Part shown: positions 7,731-15,218 of the stretch, one piece after another
Layout: each line of letters starts with the position of its first letter
Position numbering within the stretch: position 1 is the stretch's first letter
From: Clostridiales bacterium oral taxon 876 str. F0540
GTDB taxonomy: Bacteria; Bacillota; Clostridia; Clostridiales; Clostridiaceae
DNA: 60,111 nucleotides
Direction: 5' to 3'
Assembly (NCBI GenBank): GCA_000466585.1
Contig: KE993508.1
Coordinates: 1 to 60,111, forward strand
Program-made: the position numbers and the translations under genes
The notes under the pieces: generated by a model
Seen by the model: only the letters and a program-made list of their open reading frames with translations
The model's database searches: none
What the model was told of the DNA's origin: nothing

Positions 7731-8228
7731 CTAATTAACATTTATTTTAAAAACATTTGCTGTATTGTGGTTTTCATCCCAATTTCCATCTATTTCATAA
7801 ATATAAATTCCTTTTTCCTTAGGAATCAAAATTATCCTATCTTCTCTTTTATCAGTATAAAATCTAAAATATCTATCTACTAATTTCCACTGCGAACCAT
7901 CCCATTTAGTTAAAGCTATTGATACGATCCTTGGTGGTTTTTGCGGAAAACTATACTGAAGTGATTCATCACTCACAACGTCAACCGGTTTGTAATCTCT
8001 TAATGTTTCAATTGGGTCTCCAAAAATATTACTATTTCCGCTACTATCTTTATCAAACCAATTATAATCTACATTTTTTAAAACAATTTCACTATCTTTG
8101 TACATAATTTTAGGTGTAGGAGCACTGGTTGGTAGATAATTGTAATACTGCATTAATCCATACCATTCTAAAATCATAACTAAAATTACCACCAAAATTA
8201 CTTTAAGGTTTCTTTTTAAAGTATTCAT
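7731..8228 (-). CDS. membrane-anchored protein, unknown function
   Basis: A 165-residue protein with an N-terminal signal anchor (LKVILVVILVMILEWYGL) and a beta-rich extracytoplasmic domain. Towards the C-terminus the pattern IILIPKEKGIYIYEIDGNWDE resembles an Ig-like or lipoprotein beta-sandwich strand pair, but I cannot name a family. TTGGGGGGATG precedes the start. It is probably exported and anchored on the outer face of the membrane. Confidence 0.65.
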   Translation of the reverse strand: MNTLKRNLKVILVVILVMILEWYGLMQYYNYLPTSAPTPKIMYKDSEIVLKNVDYNWFDKDSSGNSNIFGDPIETLRDYKPVDVVSDESLQYSFPQKPPRIVSIALTKWDGSQWKLVDRYFRFYTDKREDRIILIPKEKGIYIYEIDGNWDENHNTANVFKINVN

Positions 8229-8276
8229 ATTTACATCCCCCCAAAAGTTTAATCATTCGATTCATAATAATCTAAC

Positions 8277-8686
8277 TTATTTTGCAATGATGTCATTAAT
8301 TAGTTTCTTTGTAATTTCGGTAGGCTCATACTCTACATATTCAGTTGTTAGATTTACCAACTTATATGGTTCACAATAAATTTTTGGAATGTAAATATGA
8401 TAATTTTTAGAATCTACATATAATGCAAGATCATATATACCTTTATTAGCATCTTTACCATAGAAGTCCTGAATGGACAGAAAAAATTGGTTCCGGATTT
8501 CCACCCTTTAAGTTATCTGCTATAGAAACAAAAACTGCCATTCAATGTATATTGCTATTGTATACCTTACCAATAGCATTTATATAAGTTAGGGGGGTTT
8601 AAGCGATTTATTAATAAGATATAAGTTAAGCTAAGTATAGTAATCAATAAAGCAATTTTTATTCGTAATACATGTTTTTTCTTCAC
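8277..8686 (-). pseudogene. signal-anchored small protein gene broken by frameshifts
   Basis: A GTG at 8684-8686 with a perfect GGAGG site starts a 39-codon frame, MKKKHVLRIKIALLIT and a membrane helix, ending at TAA 8567. A different frame between about 8590 and 8460 carries VFVSIADNLKGGNPE. A third frame carries the C-terminal 65 residues, DFYGKDANKGIYDLALYV through TTEYVEYEPTEITKK, ending at 8277. Read together they look like one lipoprotein or signal-anchored protein of about 130 residues with two frame breaks. A GTG at 8504 could start the last piece alone, but it lacks a convincing separate site. Confidence 0.5.
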
Positions 8687-8858
8687 TAAGAGTCCTCCAA
8701 CATATTAAAAGTTACTTCACAGTAGTTTACAATTACAAATTAACTTTAACAAAATCATACCATATATTTGAAGCAATTACACTAATATACTTACTGTTAG
8801 GTTTAAAGTTTTATTTTTAAACATCGTATTGTTCAATTTTTAAAGAACATATTTATTA

Positions 8859-9260
8859 TTAATCTCTTATTCCTTCTTTTACAACACACTCTTGTGCCAC
8901 TCTGCCTTTAAAAGCAGCTTCGGAGAACAAGGCAACAGGCTGTCCAATTATATCAGTTACAACCTTTAAGTCAGCCTTATCCTTAAGCACATCCAGTATG
9001 CTTCATCATGTACATGAAAATAGGGCTGATACCCTGACGTCTCAAGACTTTTAAGGCTTTCTGCAAGGCAGTCTCTTGCTGTAGCCTGCACAATATTTTC
9101 AGTAAGCTTATCTCTATAGGTGGTATATTCTTCACGTCTTTGTTTCCTGTTCATTCCTCTAAAGTAAAGCGCGCCTCTTCCCATTGGTTAGTCTGAAGAA
9201 AAGGCTTTTCATAAACTGCTTTCTTTCTCGTTAAAGTCCGTTTATGACCTCAACCTCCCA
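8859..9260 (-). pseudogene. C-terminal remnant of a phage-type family A DNA polymerase
   Basis: The minus strand from about 9184 reads GRGALYFRGMNRKQRREEY, then DKLTENIVQATARDCLAE, then the polymerase motif C block HVHDEA. This is the palm and catalytic end of phage Pol I-like enzymes. A frameshift just after the HDE motif moves the remaining tail (LDVLKDKADLKVVTDIIGQP, then VALFSEAAFKGRVAQEC) into another frame, which stops at 8859. The fingers, thumb and exonuclease parts are absent. This is a decayed prophage or skin-element gene, left of the serine recombinase. Confidence 0.75.
9227..9258. repeat. copy of an intergenic repeat also found at 16581-16612
   Basis: This 32-base stretch matches 16581-16612 at about 26 positions, sharing blocks such as AAGTCC, TTTA, TCAAC and TCC. 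It lies at the 5-prime edge of the polymerase remnant. It has lost the symmetry of the other copy, so it looks like an older or truncated member. Confidence 0.5.
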
Positions 9261-9654
9261 TCCTTCTATAAATTTTAGTTTTCAATGCCTGTAATTGCTT
9301 CGTGATTTAACTCTTTCAAATACTCATTTTGCTGGATAAATTAAAGCAAAAATATAATAAGTTATCTTCTTAAATTCTTTTATTGTTATATTCCTAAAAT
9401 AATTTAGCTGCCTGCATCTACAAAAACCTCAGCTGCCGTCATTCTTTTTAAAGGCTCTCTCTTATCTTAGCTAACTGCAAGAGTAGGCTTGCCAGGTGGA
9501 GTATGTATATAAGCACTTTAAAAGCTTCCTCCTTCGAAATAAGAGGAGGCTTCATTATCATAAGAATATTATTATGTTATAAGTAATAAAATATATTGGA
9601 GAAGTCTTTATCCACTCGGCTAAAAAGCTTTTTTAAAAAGGCTAAAAGCCTTCT
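9259..9654. other. non-coding stretch with phage-gene debris and a hairpin
   Basis: About 400 bases without an intact gene. On the minus strand near 9405-9510 short open pieces read TPPGKPTLAVS and, after a stop, KREPLKRMTAAEVFVDAGS, suggesting a decayed phage gene. A hairpin (arms AAGCTTCCTCCTT at 9522-9534 and AAGAGGAGGCTT at 9541-9552) is followed on the minus strand by TTTT. It may end the transcript of the small ORF at 9655-9792. Confidence 0.4.
9522..9552 (-). terminator. probable terminator of the 45-codon ORF transcript
   Basis: An imperfect GC-rich stem (AAGCCTCCTC against GAGGAAGCTT on the minus strand) is followed by a short T-run. It lies about 100 bases past the stop of the small minus-strand ORF. 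Confidence 0.5.
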
Positions 9655-9792
9655 TTATCCTTCATGAACATCTTTTTCATCCTGCATTCTTACTTCATTA
9701 ATAATTAGATTTATTATTTCCTCGGTTCTTCTCCAGTTGCGCTCATTCTCCTCAGGTGTGATGTCAGGTTCTACTATTATAACTTTCGCCAT
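9655..9792 (-). CDS. 45-residue acidic protein of the recombinase module, unknown function
   Basis: ATG at 9790-9792, preceded by GGTGG, opens a 45-codon frame starting MAKVIIVEPDITPEENERNW and ending EVRMQDEKDVHEG. One beta strand is followed by a charged helix. Short proteins with a PDITPEEN-like start occur beside site-specific recombinases in clostridial elements as I remember them, but I cannot name a family. It is divergently placed from the broken zinc-ribbon gene and the recombinase. A role as a recombination directionality factor is conceivable but not shown. Confidence 0.55.
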   Translation of the reverse strand: MAKVIIVEPDITPEENERNWRRTEEIINLIINEVRMQDEKDVHEG

Positions 9793-10006
9793 ATCCAACC
9801 ACCTCAATATAGTCTATTACGTAAGTACCTTGTACATTCATAAACTATATTAGTTTTTTAAACTTTTACATCATTCTGCTTTTTTAACTTTTATTACACT
9901 GTCTTTATCACATAAATATCCAGATGGTCTCTTTGGCACTCATGCCAGTGCTCTAGAGTTATAACTCTTATATCTGGAATAATTTTAAAAAGGAGAAAGA
10001 TAAATA

Positions 10007-10584
10007 GTGTTCTTAAATGGGTATGAGGGAAAAGATAAGTTATATGAAATTATTAATGAGAAACTATTAAGCCTTAATTGAATGAATACAGCTACCCTCT
10101 TTATTCCTTCAAAGTAGCAGAAGCTTACAAAGAAAAACTTCAAATAGAATTACAGCCCTTTCGGAATCCTTTGCTTTGCGGTTTATTATATAAGGATCCA
10201 GACGATGTAATGAGTATTATGGCTATTAATTTCTTAAAATCAAAGCTATCTCAAAACTTTGAGACCTCTTATATAAAAGCAAAAGCTCATCACTGATTAG
10301 TATCCAGAAACCTAGAGATAAAGCATGTAGATAATTACTGCAAGATATGCGGATATGAAATATTTACTTTTGTCAAAAGTTATAAGTGGTCAGTTTATTC
10401 TGATGTATCTGCTGATGAGAACAGATGTCATGAATGTAAAAAGCATTTAGCTAGGAATTCAAGATACTGCAGCTGCTGTGGATTCACCTCCCTATTATTT
10501 AAGACCATGGTGCGAAGATATAATGTTACTAGGAAAGAATCCAAATGTTCTAAATTACCTTTAATCGGTAGTATATTAAAGTGA
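10007..10584 (+). pseudogene. broken gene for a zinc-ribbon protein upstream of the recombinase
   Basis: A GTG at 10007 with AAGGAG ten bases upstream starts VFLNGYEGKDKLYEIINEK and stops at TGA 10079. One frame over, 72 codons (LNEYSYPLYSFKVAEAY to KAKAHH) run to TGA at 10294-10296. The same frame then continues for 96 codons to TGA at 10582. The last part holds four CxxC-like cysteine pairs: CKICGYE, CHECKKH and CSCCGF, a zinc-ribbon pattern. One frameshift and one in-frame stop therefore break the gene. It ends 38 bases before the recombinase start. No family recognised. Confidence 0.55.
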
Positions 10585-10622
10585 ACATATATATTCAGAC
10601 TAATGGGAGGTAAAAGTCCTTA

Positions 10623-12134
10623 ATGAATAGAATTTGCATCTATCTTAGAAAATCTCGTGCAGATGAAGAACTTGAAAAAACTTTAGGAGAAGGTGAAACC
10701 CTTTCTAAGCATCGAAAAGCATTATTAAAGTTTGCTAAAGAGAGAAATTATAATATTGTTGAAACAAAAGAAGAAATAGTCTCCGGTGAAAGCCTCTTCT
10801 TCAGACCTAAAATGCTGGAGCTTTTAAAGGAAGTGGAAGAAAAAAAGTACGACGGTGTTCTGGTTATGGATATGCAGCGTCTTGGCAGAGGGGATATGCA
10901 GGATCAAGGCATAATATTAAACACCTTCAAACAGTCAAATACTAAGATAATTACTCCAAATAAGGTTTATGATCTTAATAATGATTTTGATGAAGAATAC
11001 AGCGAATTTGAAGCCTTCATGAGCAGAAAGGAACTCAAGATGATTACAAAACGTATGCAGGGCGGCAGAGTAAGAAGTGTTGAGGATGGCAATTACATAG
11101 CTACCAACCCTCCTCTTGGTTATGATATTCAATGGGTTAAAAGAAGCAGAACCTTAACAATAAATCCTGAAGAAGCAGAAATAGTTAAAATGATATTCAA
11201 GCTTTACAGCGAAGGCAGTGGTGCTGGCAGCATAGCTAATACTATGAACAGCTTTGGCTATAAAACTAAATTTAATAATGGCTTCTCCTCCAGCAGTGTT
11301 CTTGCCATACTTAAAAATCCCATTTACATTGGAAAGGTCACCTGGAAGAAGAAAGAAATAAAGAAATCTAAAAATCCTGACAAAGTTAAAGATACAAGAA
11401 CAAGGGATAAAGATGAATGGATAATAGCTGATGGCAAACATGAGGCTATCATTGATATGAAAACCTGGAATAAAGTGCAACAAATAGTTAAAGGCAAGTA
11501 TCATATTCCCTATCAAATAGCAAACGGACCGGCTAACCCAATTGCAGGCCTAGTTATATGTGCTGTCTGCGGCTCTAAGATGGTCATGAGAAAATACGGC
11601 ACAAGTCCGCCCCATCTAATCTGCCTTAAAAAGTGCGGCAACAAAAGCGCTAGATTTGAATATGTTGAGAATACAATTATAGATGCTCTTGAAGATTATT
11701 TAAAAAACTACAAAGCAGAAGTAAGGAAAGAAGAAAAAAACAATATAAAAGTCTATGAATTACAGCTTGCAAACTTAAAGAAAGAACTTGAAACCTGCAA
11801 TAATCAAAAACTAAAATTATTCGATTTGCTGGAACAAGGAGTTTATGACAATGACACCTTCCTTGAAAGATCCAATCTTCTAGCAGATAAAGCCTCTAAG
11901 ATTATATCAGGCATAGAAGGACTGAATAAACTTATTGAGCAAGAAAAGAGATTAGACCTGACCGAGTACAGTCAAAGGCTTAGGGAAGTTGTATTTGCTT
12001 ACAAAGCCTCTAAAAATGTACAGCATAAAAACGAGCTCTTAAAAAGTGTTTTGATTAAGGCTGAATATAAAAAAGAAAAGTATCAGAAGAATGATGATTT
12101 TGAGGTGAAGTTGTATCCGAAGTTGAAGCGTTAG
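10623..12134 (+). CDS. spoIVCA: large serine recombinase, SpoIVCA-like (skin-element excisionase)
   Basis: A 503-residue site-specific recombinase. The resolvase domain (about 1-150) begins ICIYLRKSRADEE, with the nucleophile Ser in RKSRADEE and the arginine pattern DMQRLGRGD. A recombinase domain (about 165-285, with NPPLGYDI) follows, then a zinc ribbon with CAVCGSKM and CLKKCGNKS (about 310-345). A coiled coil covers about 355-455. GGGAGG precedes the ATG. The length equals that of Bacillus SpoIVCA. It converges on the truncated sigK gene 139 bases away, as expected of the enzyme that excises the element in the mother cell. Unlike its neighbours it is intact. Confidence 0.88.
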   Translation: MNRICIYLRKSRADEELEKTLGEGETLSKHRKALLKFAKERNYNIVETKEEIVSGESLFFRPKMLELLKEVEEKKYDGVLVMDMQRLGRGDMQDQGIILNTFKQSNTKIITPNKVYDLNNDFDEEYSEFEAFMSRKELKMITKRMQGGRVRSVEDGNYIATNPPLGYDIQWVKRSRTLTINPEEAEIVKMIFKLYSEGSGAGSIANTMNSFGYKTKFNNGFSSSSVLAILKNPIYIGKVTWKKKEIKKSKNPDKVKDTRTRDKDEWIIADGKHEAIIDMKTWNKVQQIVKGKYHIPYQIANGPANPIAGLVICAVCGSKMVMRKYGTSPPHLICLKKCGNKSARFEYVENTIIDALEDYLKNYKAEVRKEEKNNIKVYELQLANLKKELETCNNQKLKLFDLLEQGVYDNDTFLERSNLLADKASKIISGIEGLNKLIEQEKRLDLTEYSQRLREVVFAYKASKNVQHKNELLKSVLIKAEYKKEKYQKNDDFEVKLYPKLKR

Positions 12135-12152
12135 GCATTGGTGGCCTAACGC
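12128..12152 (+). terminator. recombinase gene terminator
   Basis: GCGTTAGGC (12128-12136) pairs with GCCTAACGC (12144-12152) and is followed by ATTTGTTTATTTTATT. The recombinase stop codon lies inside the left arm. Confidence 0.8.
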
Positions 12153-12273
12153 ATTTGTTTATTTTATTATGTTTTAACAAGTTAAATTACTATTTTCTAT
12201 TAACTAAACAAATAATCACTGAATTACAACAAATTACAAATGTGCACTATCCATTTACTTATCAGATAACGAA

Positions 12274-12723
12274 TTACATACAACCTCCTAAGCGCAATTC
12301 ATTGCCTTCCTTATCTACTCCAATAGGCTCCTGAAGATAAACTTCTCCCTTTGTCTTCTTGTTGTTTCTTATAAGCATAAGTATCTCATTTTCTATGCAT
12401 CTTGCTGCATATGTTGCTAATCTGGTACCTTTAGAGTTATCAAAGGAATCAATAGCCTTAATCAGTCCAACGGTACCTATAGATATTAAGTCATCAACTT
12501 CCTTACCCGGATAGGAATATTTTTTCACAATATGTGCTACAAGTCTTAAGTTTCTTTCTACTAAAATACTCTTGGCTAATAAATCACCATTTTTTAACCT
12601 ATTTAAGTAGTCCTCTTCTTCTTTTTCGTCTAGAGGTTGAGGAAATGAATTTCCGTTTGTTACATAGGCTACTAAAAAAGTCATACTACCAACCAAATCT
12701 AATAAACAATTTACGAAGTACAC
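12274..12723 (-). CDS. sigK: RNA polymerase sigma-K, N-terminal half, interrupted by element
   Basis: GTG at 12723 with GGAGGAACAACA upstream. The first 20 or so residues are a hydrophobic pro-sequence (LLDLVGSMTFLVAYV), as in membrane-tethered pro-sigma-K. Then come sigma region 1.2 and region 2 (NLRLVAHIVKKYSYPGKEVDDLISIGTVG..., with RLATYAARCIENEILMLIR). The frame ends after 149 codons, whereas full sigma-K proteins have about 230. Regions 3 and 4 are missing. The break falls at the GNE codons, where an intervening element with a serine recombinase begins. Excision would be needed to give a working late mother-cell sigma factor. Confidence 0.9.
   Translation of the reverse strand: MYFVNCLLDLVGSMTFLVAYVTNGNSFPQPLDEKEEEDYLNRLKNGDLLAKSILVERNLRLVAHIVKKYSYPGKEVDDLISIGTVGLIKAIDSFDNSKGTRLATYAARCIENEILMLIRNNKKTKGEVYLQEPIGVDKEGNELRLGGCM
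12277..12303. other. probable recombination junction between skin-like element and sigK
   Basis: Coming from the sigK side, the protein matches sigma-K as far as VDKEGNE and then changes to the unrelated LRLGGCM and a stop. The expected continuation is ISLIDIL. The crossover must lie within or next to these codons. The short core sequence of the attachment site cannot be fixed without the other junction, which is not in the window. Confidence 0.65.
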
Positions 12724-12906
12724 TGTTGTTCCTCCTAATAGTGCTTATTAATACAATATGCCTCTTAAAGAAAAAAAGTGCATGTACATCTAATATTTTT
12801 ATATATACAATGCAAAAGTTCTAATACATTAACGATGTCCCAAAAATCCTTGAAGATTGGATATCCTGTTACAGCGTTAATGTAGGAACTTGTTAAAATA
12901 TATATA

Positions 12907-14538
12907 TTACAGGCTGTTGTTTATGGATTTAACGATATCTTTAAAAATAGGAGCAGCTGTTGTAGCAGCTTCATCGCTGTTAACGTCTATATCCTGAACA
13001 TATACAACCATTGAATAATACTTATTTTTCACCTTAAAAAACCCTACAAACCATCCATCGGAAGTTGTGGTGCTGCCATTAATTCTAGTAGACGTACCTG
13101 TTTTTCCTCCAACTTCTATATTATCAACGCGGGCAGTTTTACCGGTTCCATTAAGTACAACTTTTATCATTTGATTTTTAAGTGTGTTCGCTGAAGTTTT
13201 AGAAATTACCTGTTTCTGCTCAGTAGTTAAACGTTCTAAAGTTGCGTTATTGTTATCAACATAAGCGTCAATCAAATACGGCTTTACATACTTACCTCCA
13301 TTTGCTACTGTATTTGCAATAGAAATAGCCTGTATAGGAGTTATTCCCATGCTTTGACCAATAGCAAGCTGACCGGCTCCTTCTGTCTCTTTAGGAGCAA
13401 CATAAGTTCCCTTTACTTCACTGTCAAAATTCAAAACTGTGTTGAATAATCCTTCAGACTGAGCAAGTTGTATAAAATTATCCACTCCAACCTTATCACC
13501 GATTTGAGCAAATATATTATTGCAGGATGCTACTAAGGCCCCCTCTGCATTTAACTTTCCATGATCTTTATTTTTACATTTATCATATATACCTGAGTAC
13601 GTTTCTTGCTTGCAGGAATATATTTCATTTAAGGATAGTACCTTTTTTTCTAGACCTGTCTCTTCAACTATTACCTTGAAGATTGACCCGGGGTCAAAAC
13701 CTGATGCTGTTGTAGAACCAAGATTAACATTGGGAAGCGTATCATCCTTTTGAGACATAGAAAGAATTTTCCCAGTGCTGCTTTCCATAACTATTGCACC
13801 TATTTGCTTGTAGTTTTTATACTTTTCATTTGTAAGTACCTCCTTTACCTTGTCCTGTATATTTCTGTCCACAGTGAGCCTTACATTATAATTGTTTTTT
13901 GGTTCTACAAACTCAGTTGATGTGATAGTTCCTTCAATATCTTTATTGAACTTTAATATTGGATATTCATTTTGCTTTGTTTTATTATAGATTTGCATTT
14001 CTATTGAATTATCACTTTTGTTTGAATCAACATTTGTTTTTCTAATTGTAGTAAGCATATTCTCTGTTTTCCATGCTTCATTTCTATTAATGCTTGAAGT
14101 TGAGTAAACATAAAAACCTTTAATATTTTTAATGTTTTTTAATTTTTTGTATGTTGCTTCGTCAATTTTAAGTATTTTTCTTTCAGATGAGTTTTGCAAA
14201 CCTATCGAGGATAAGTCATACTTTTCATCATAGTTTTTTAATATAAAAATTAATGCAAATAAATCATCTGATTTTGTATTCATATCATTTCGCTTAAAGG
14301 CTATTGGATCTATAACTGCGTAGTAGTTATTTTTATAATCTAAAAGCTGCTTTCCATTTTTATCATAGAGCATATAGTTTAACTCTGAGGTCTTAACCTC
14401 ATCGGTATACTGTGAATTCATCCATACACTAAGCTTGCCTGATTCATCTATCATACGCACTTTAAGTCTCCACCAAGCGGCACTAAATAATATAATAAAT
14501 GCAATTAGTATAATTATAATTCGTTTATTTTTGTTCAT
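12907..14538 (-). CDS. class B penicillin-binding protein (D,D-transpeptidase)
   Basis: A 543-residue protein with one N-terminal membrane anchor (IIIILIAFIILFSAAWW), a linker domain and a C-terminal transpeptidase. Catalytic motifs are SIFK (nucleophile Ser near residue 282), SCN (near 338) and KTGT (near 478). It cross-links peptidoglycan on the outside of the membrane. Lying just upstream of sigK, it may be a sporulation or elongation PBP; the sequence does not decide. Its start codon follows directly the terminator-like hairpin after udk, whose 3-prime arm contains its Shine-Dalgarno (GTGAGGTG). Confidence 0.92.
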   Translation of the reverse strand: MNKNKRIIIILIAFIILFSAAWWRLKVRMIDESGKLSVWMNSQYTDEVKTSELNYMLYDKNGKQLLDYKNNYYAVIDPIAFKRNDMNTKSDDLFALIFILKNYDEKYDLSSIGLQNSSERKILKIDEATYKKLKNIKNIKGFYVYSTSSINRNEAWKTENMLTTIRKTNVDSNKSDNSIEMQIYNKTKQNEYPILKFNKDIEGTITSTEFVEPKNNYNVRLTVDRNIQDKVKEVLTNEKYKNYKQIGAIVMESSTGKILSMSQKDDTLPNVNLGSTTASGFDPGSIFKVIVEETGLEKKVLSLNEIYSCKQETYSGIYDKCKNKDHGKLNAEGALVASCNNIFAQIGDKVGVDNFIQLAQSEGLFNTVLNFDSEVKGTYVAPKETEGAGQLAIGQSMGITPIQAISIANTVANGGKYVKPYLIDAYVDNNNATLERLTTEQKQVISKTSANTLKNQMIKVVLNGTGKTARVDNIEVGGKTGTSTRINGSTTTSDGWFVGFFKVKNKYYSMVVYVQDIDVNSDEAATTAAPIFKDIVKSINNSL

Positions 14539-14585
14539 AAAAACACCTCACCCTGTCTAAATTCTAGACCAAAGTGAGGTGTTTT
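14539..14585 (-). terminator. terminator-like hairpin of udk that contains the PBP ribosome binding site
   Basis: On the minus strand AAAACACCTCAC pairs with GTGAGGTGTTTT, with an extra inner dyad (GTCTA and TAGAC). It is followed by a T-run that touches the PBP ATG at 14538. The right arm is also the only plausible Shine-Dalgarno of the PBP gene. When folded the hairpin would both end udk transcription and hide the site. Confidence 0.7.
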
Positions 14586-14597
14586 ATTCTGATATTG

Positions 14598-15218
14598 CTA
14601 TTTTTGAAGAAATTGTTTTATATTGGCAACTATTATATCAATAGCTACCTTATTATGGCCGCCTTCAGGAATAATTATATCAGCATATCTCTTTGTAGTT
14701 TCTATGAACTGCATATGCATAGGTCTTACTACATTCAGATATTGATTTATAACAGAATCAACAGTTCTTCCTCTTTCATTTATATCCCTTATGAGTCTTC
14801 TAATTATTCTTACGTCGGCATCAGTATCAACATATATTTTAATATCAAGAAGGTTTCTGATTTCAGGTTCTTGAAGAATAAGAATTCCTTCTAATATAAT
14901 AATATCCCTGGGTTCAACTCGAATAGTTTCTTTTTTTCTATTATGAATCTCAAAATCATAAATGGGTTTTTCAACCGCTTGTCCTATTAGTAAATCATTT
15001 AAATGCTTCACTAGCAAATTAGTATCAAAAGCATCCGGATGATCATAATTAGTTTTAATTCTATCTTCATAAGAAAGATTGCTTTGATCTTTATAGTAGG
15101 AGTCTTGTTCAATCATGGCTATGCATTGTTCACCAAATTTTTTATAGATTTCTCTTGCAATTGTGCTTTTGCCTGACCCTGTACCGCCAGTTATACCTAT
15201 TAATATTGGGCGTTCCAT
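14598..15218 (-). CDS. udk: uridine kinase
   Basis: A 206-residue P-loop kinase that phosphorylates uridine and cytidine to the monophosphates in pyrimidine salvage. Walker A is GGTGSGKST (about residues 10-18). IEQDSYYKD, with its catalytic Asp, and YDHPDAFDT are the conserved udk motifs; RRLIRDINERGR forms the lid. Its ATG overlaps the stop of the U32 gene by one base (TAATG), so the two are translationally coupled. In Bacillus the same order (trmR, U32 genes, udk) occurs. Confidence 0.97.
   Translation of the reverse strand: MERPILIGITGGTGSGKSTIAREIYKKFGEQCIAMIEQDSYYKDQSNLSYEDRIKTNYDHPDAFDTNLLVKHLNDLLIGQAVEKPIYDFEIHNRKKETIRVEPRDIIILEGILILQEPEIRNLLDIKIYVDTDADVRIIRRLIRDINERGRTVDSVINQYLNVVRPMHMQFIETTKRYADIIIPEGGHNKVAIDIIVANIKQFLQK

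Noticed and set aside
11154..11516. A 120-codon open frame antisense to the recombinase
   Set aside because: It is the mirror of the well-supported recombinase coding sequence and shows no domain.
12274..12723. sigK fragment as an ordinary short sigma factor
   Set aside because: Regions 3 and 4 are missing, the frame changes abruptly inside a conserved stretch, and the recombinase lies at the break.
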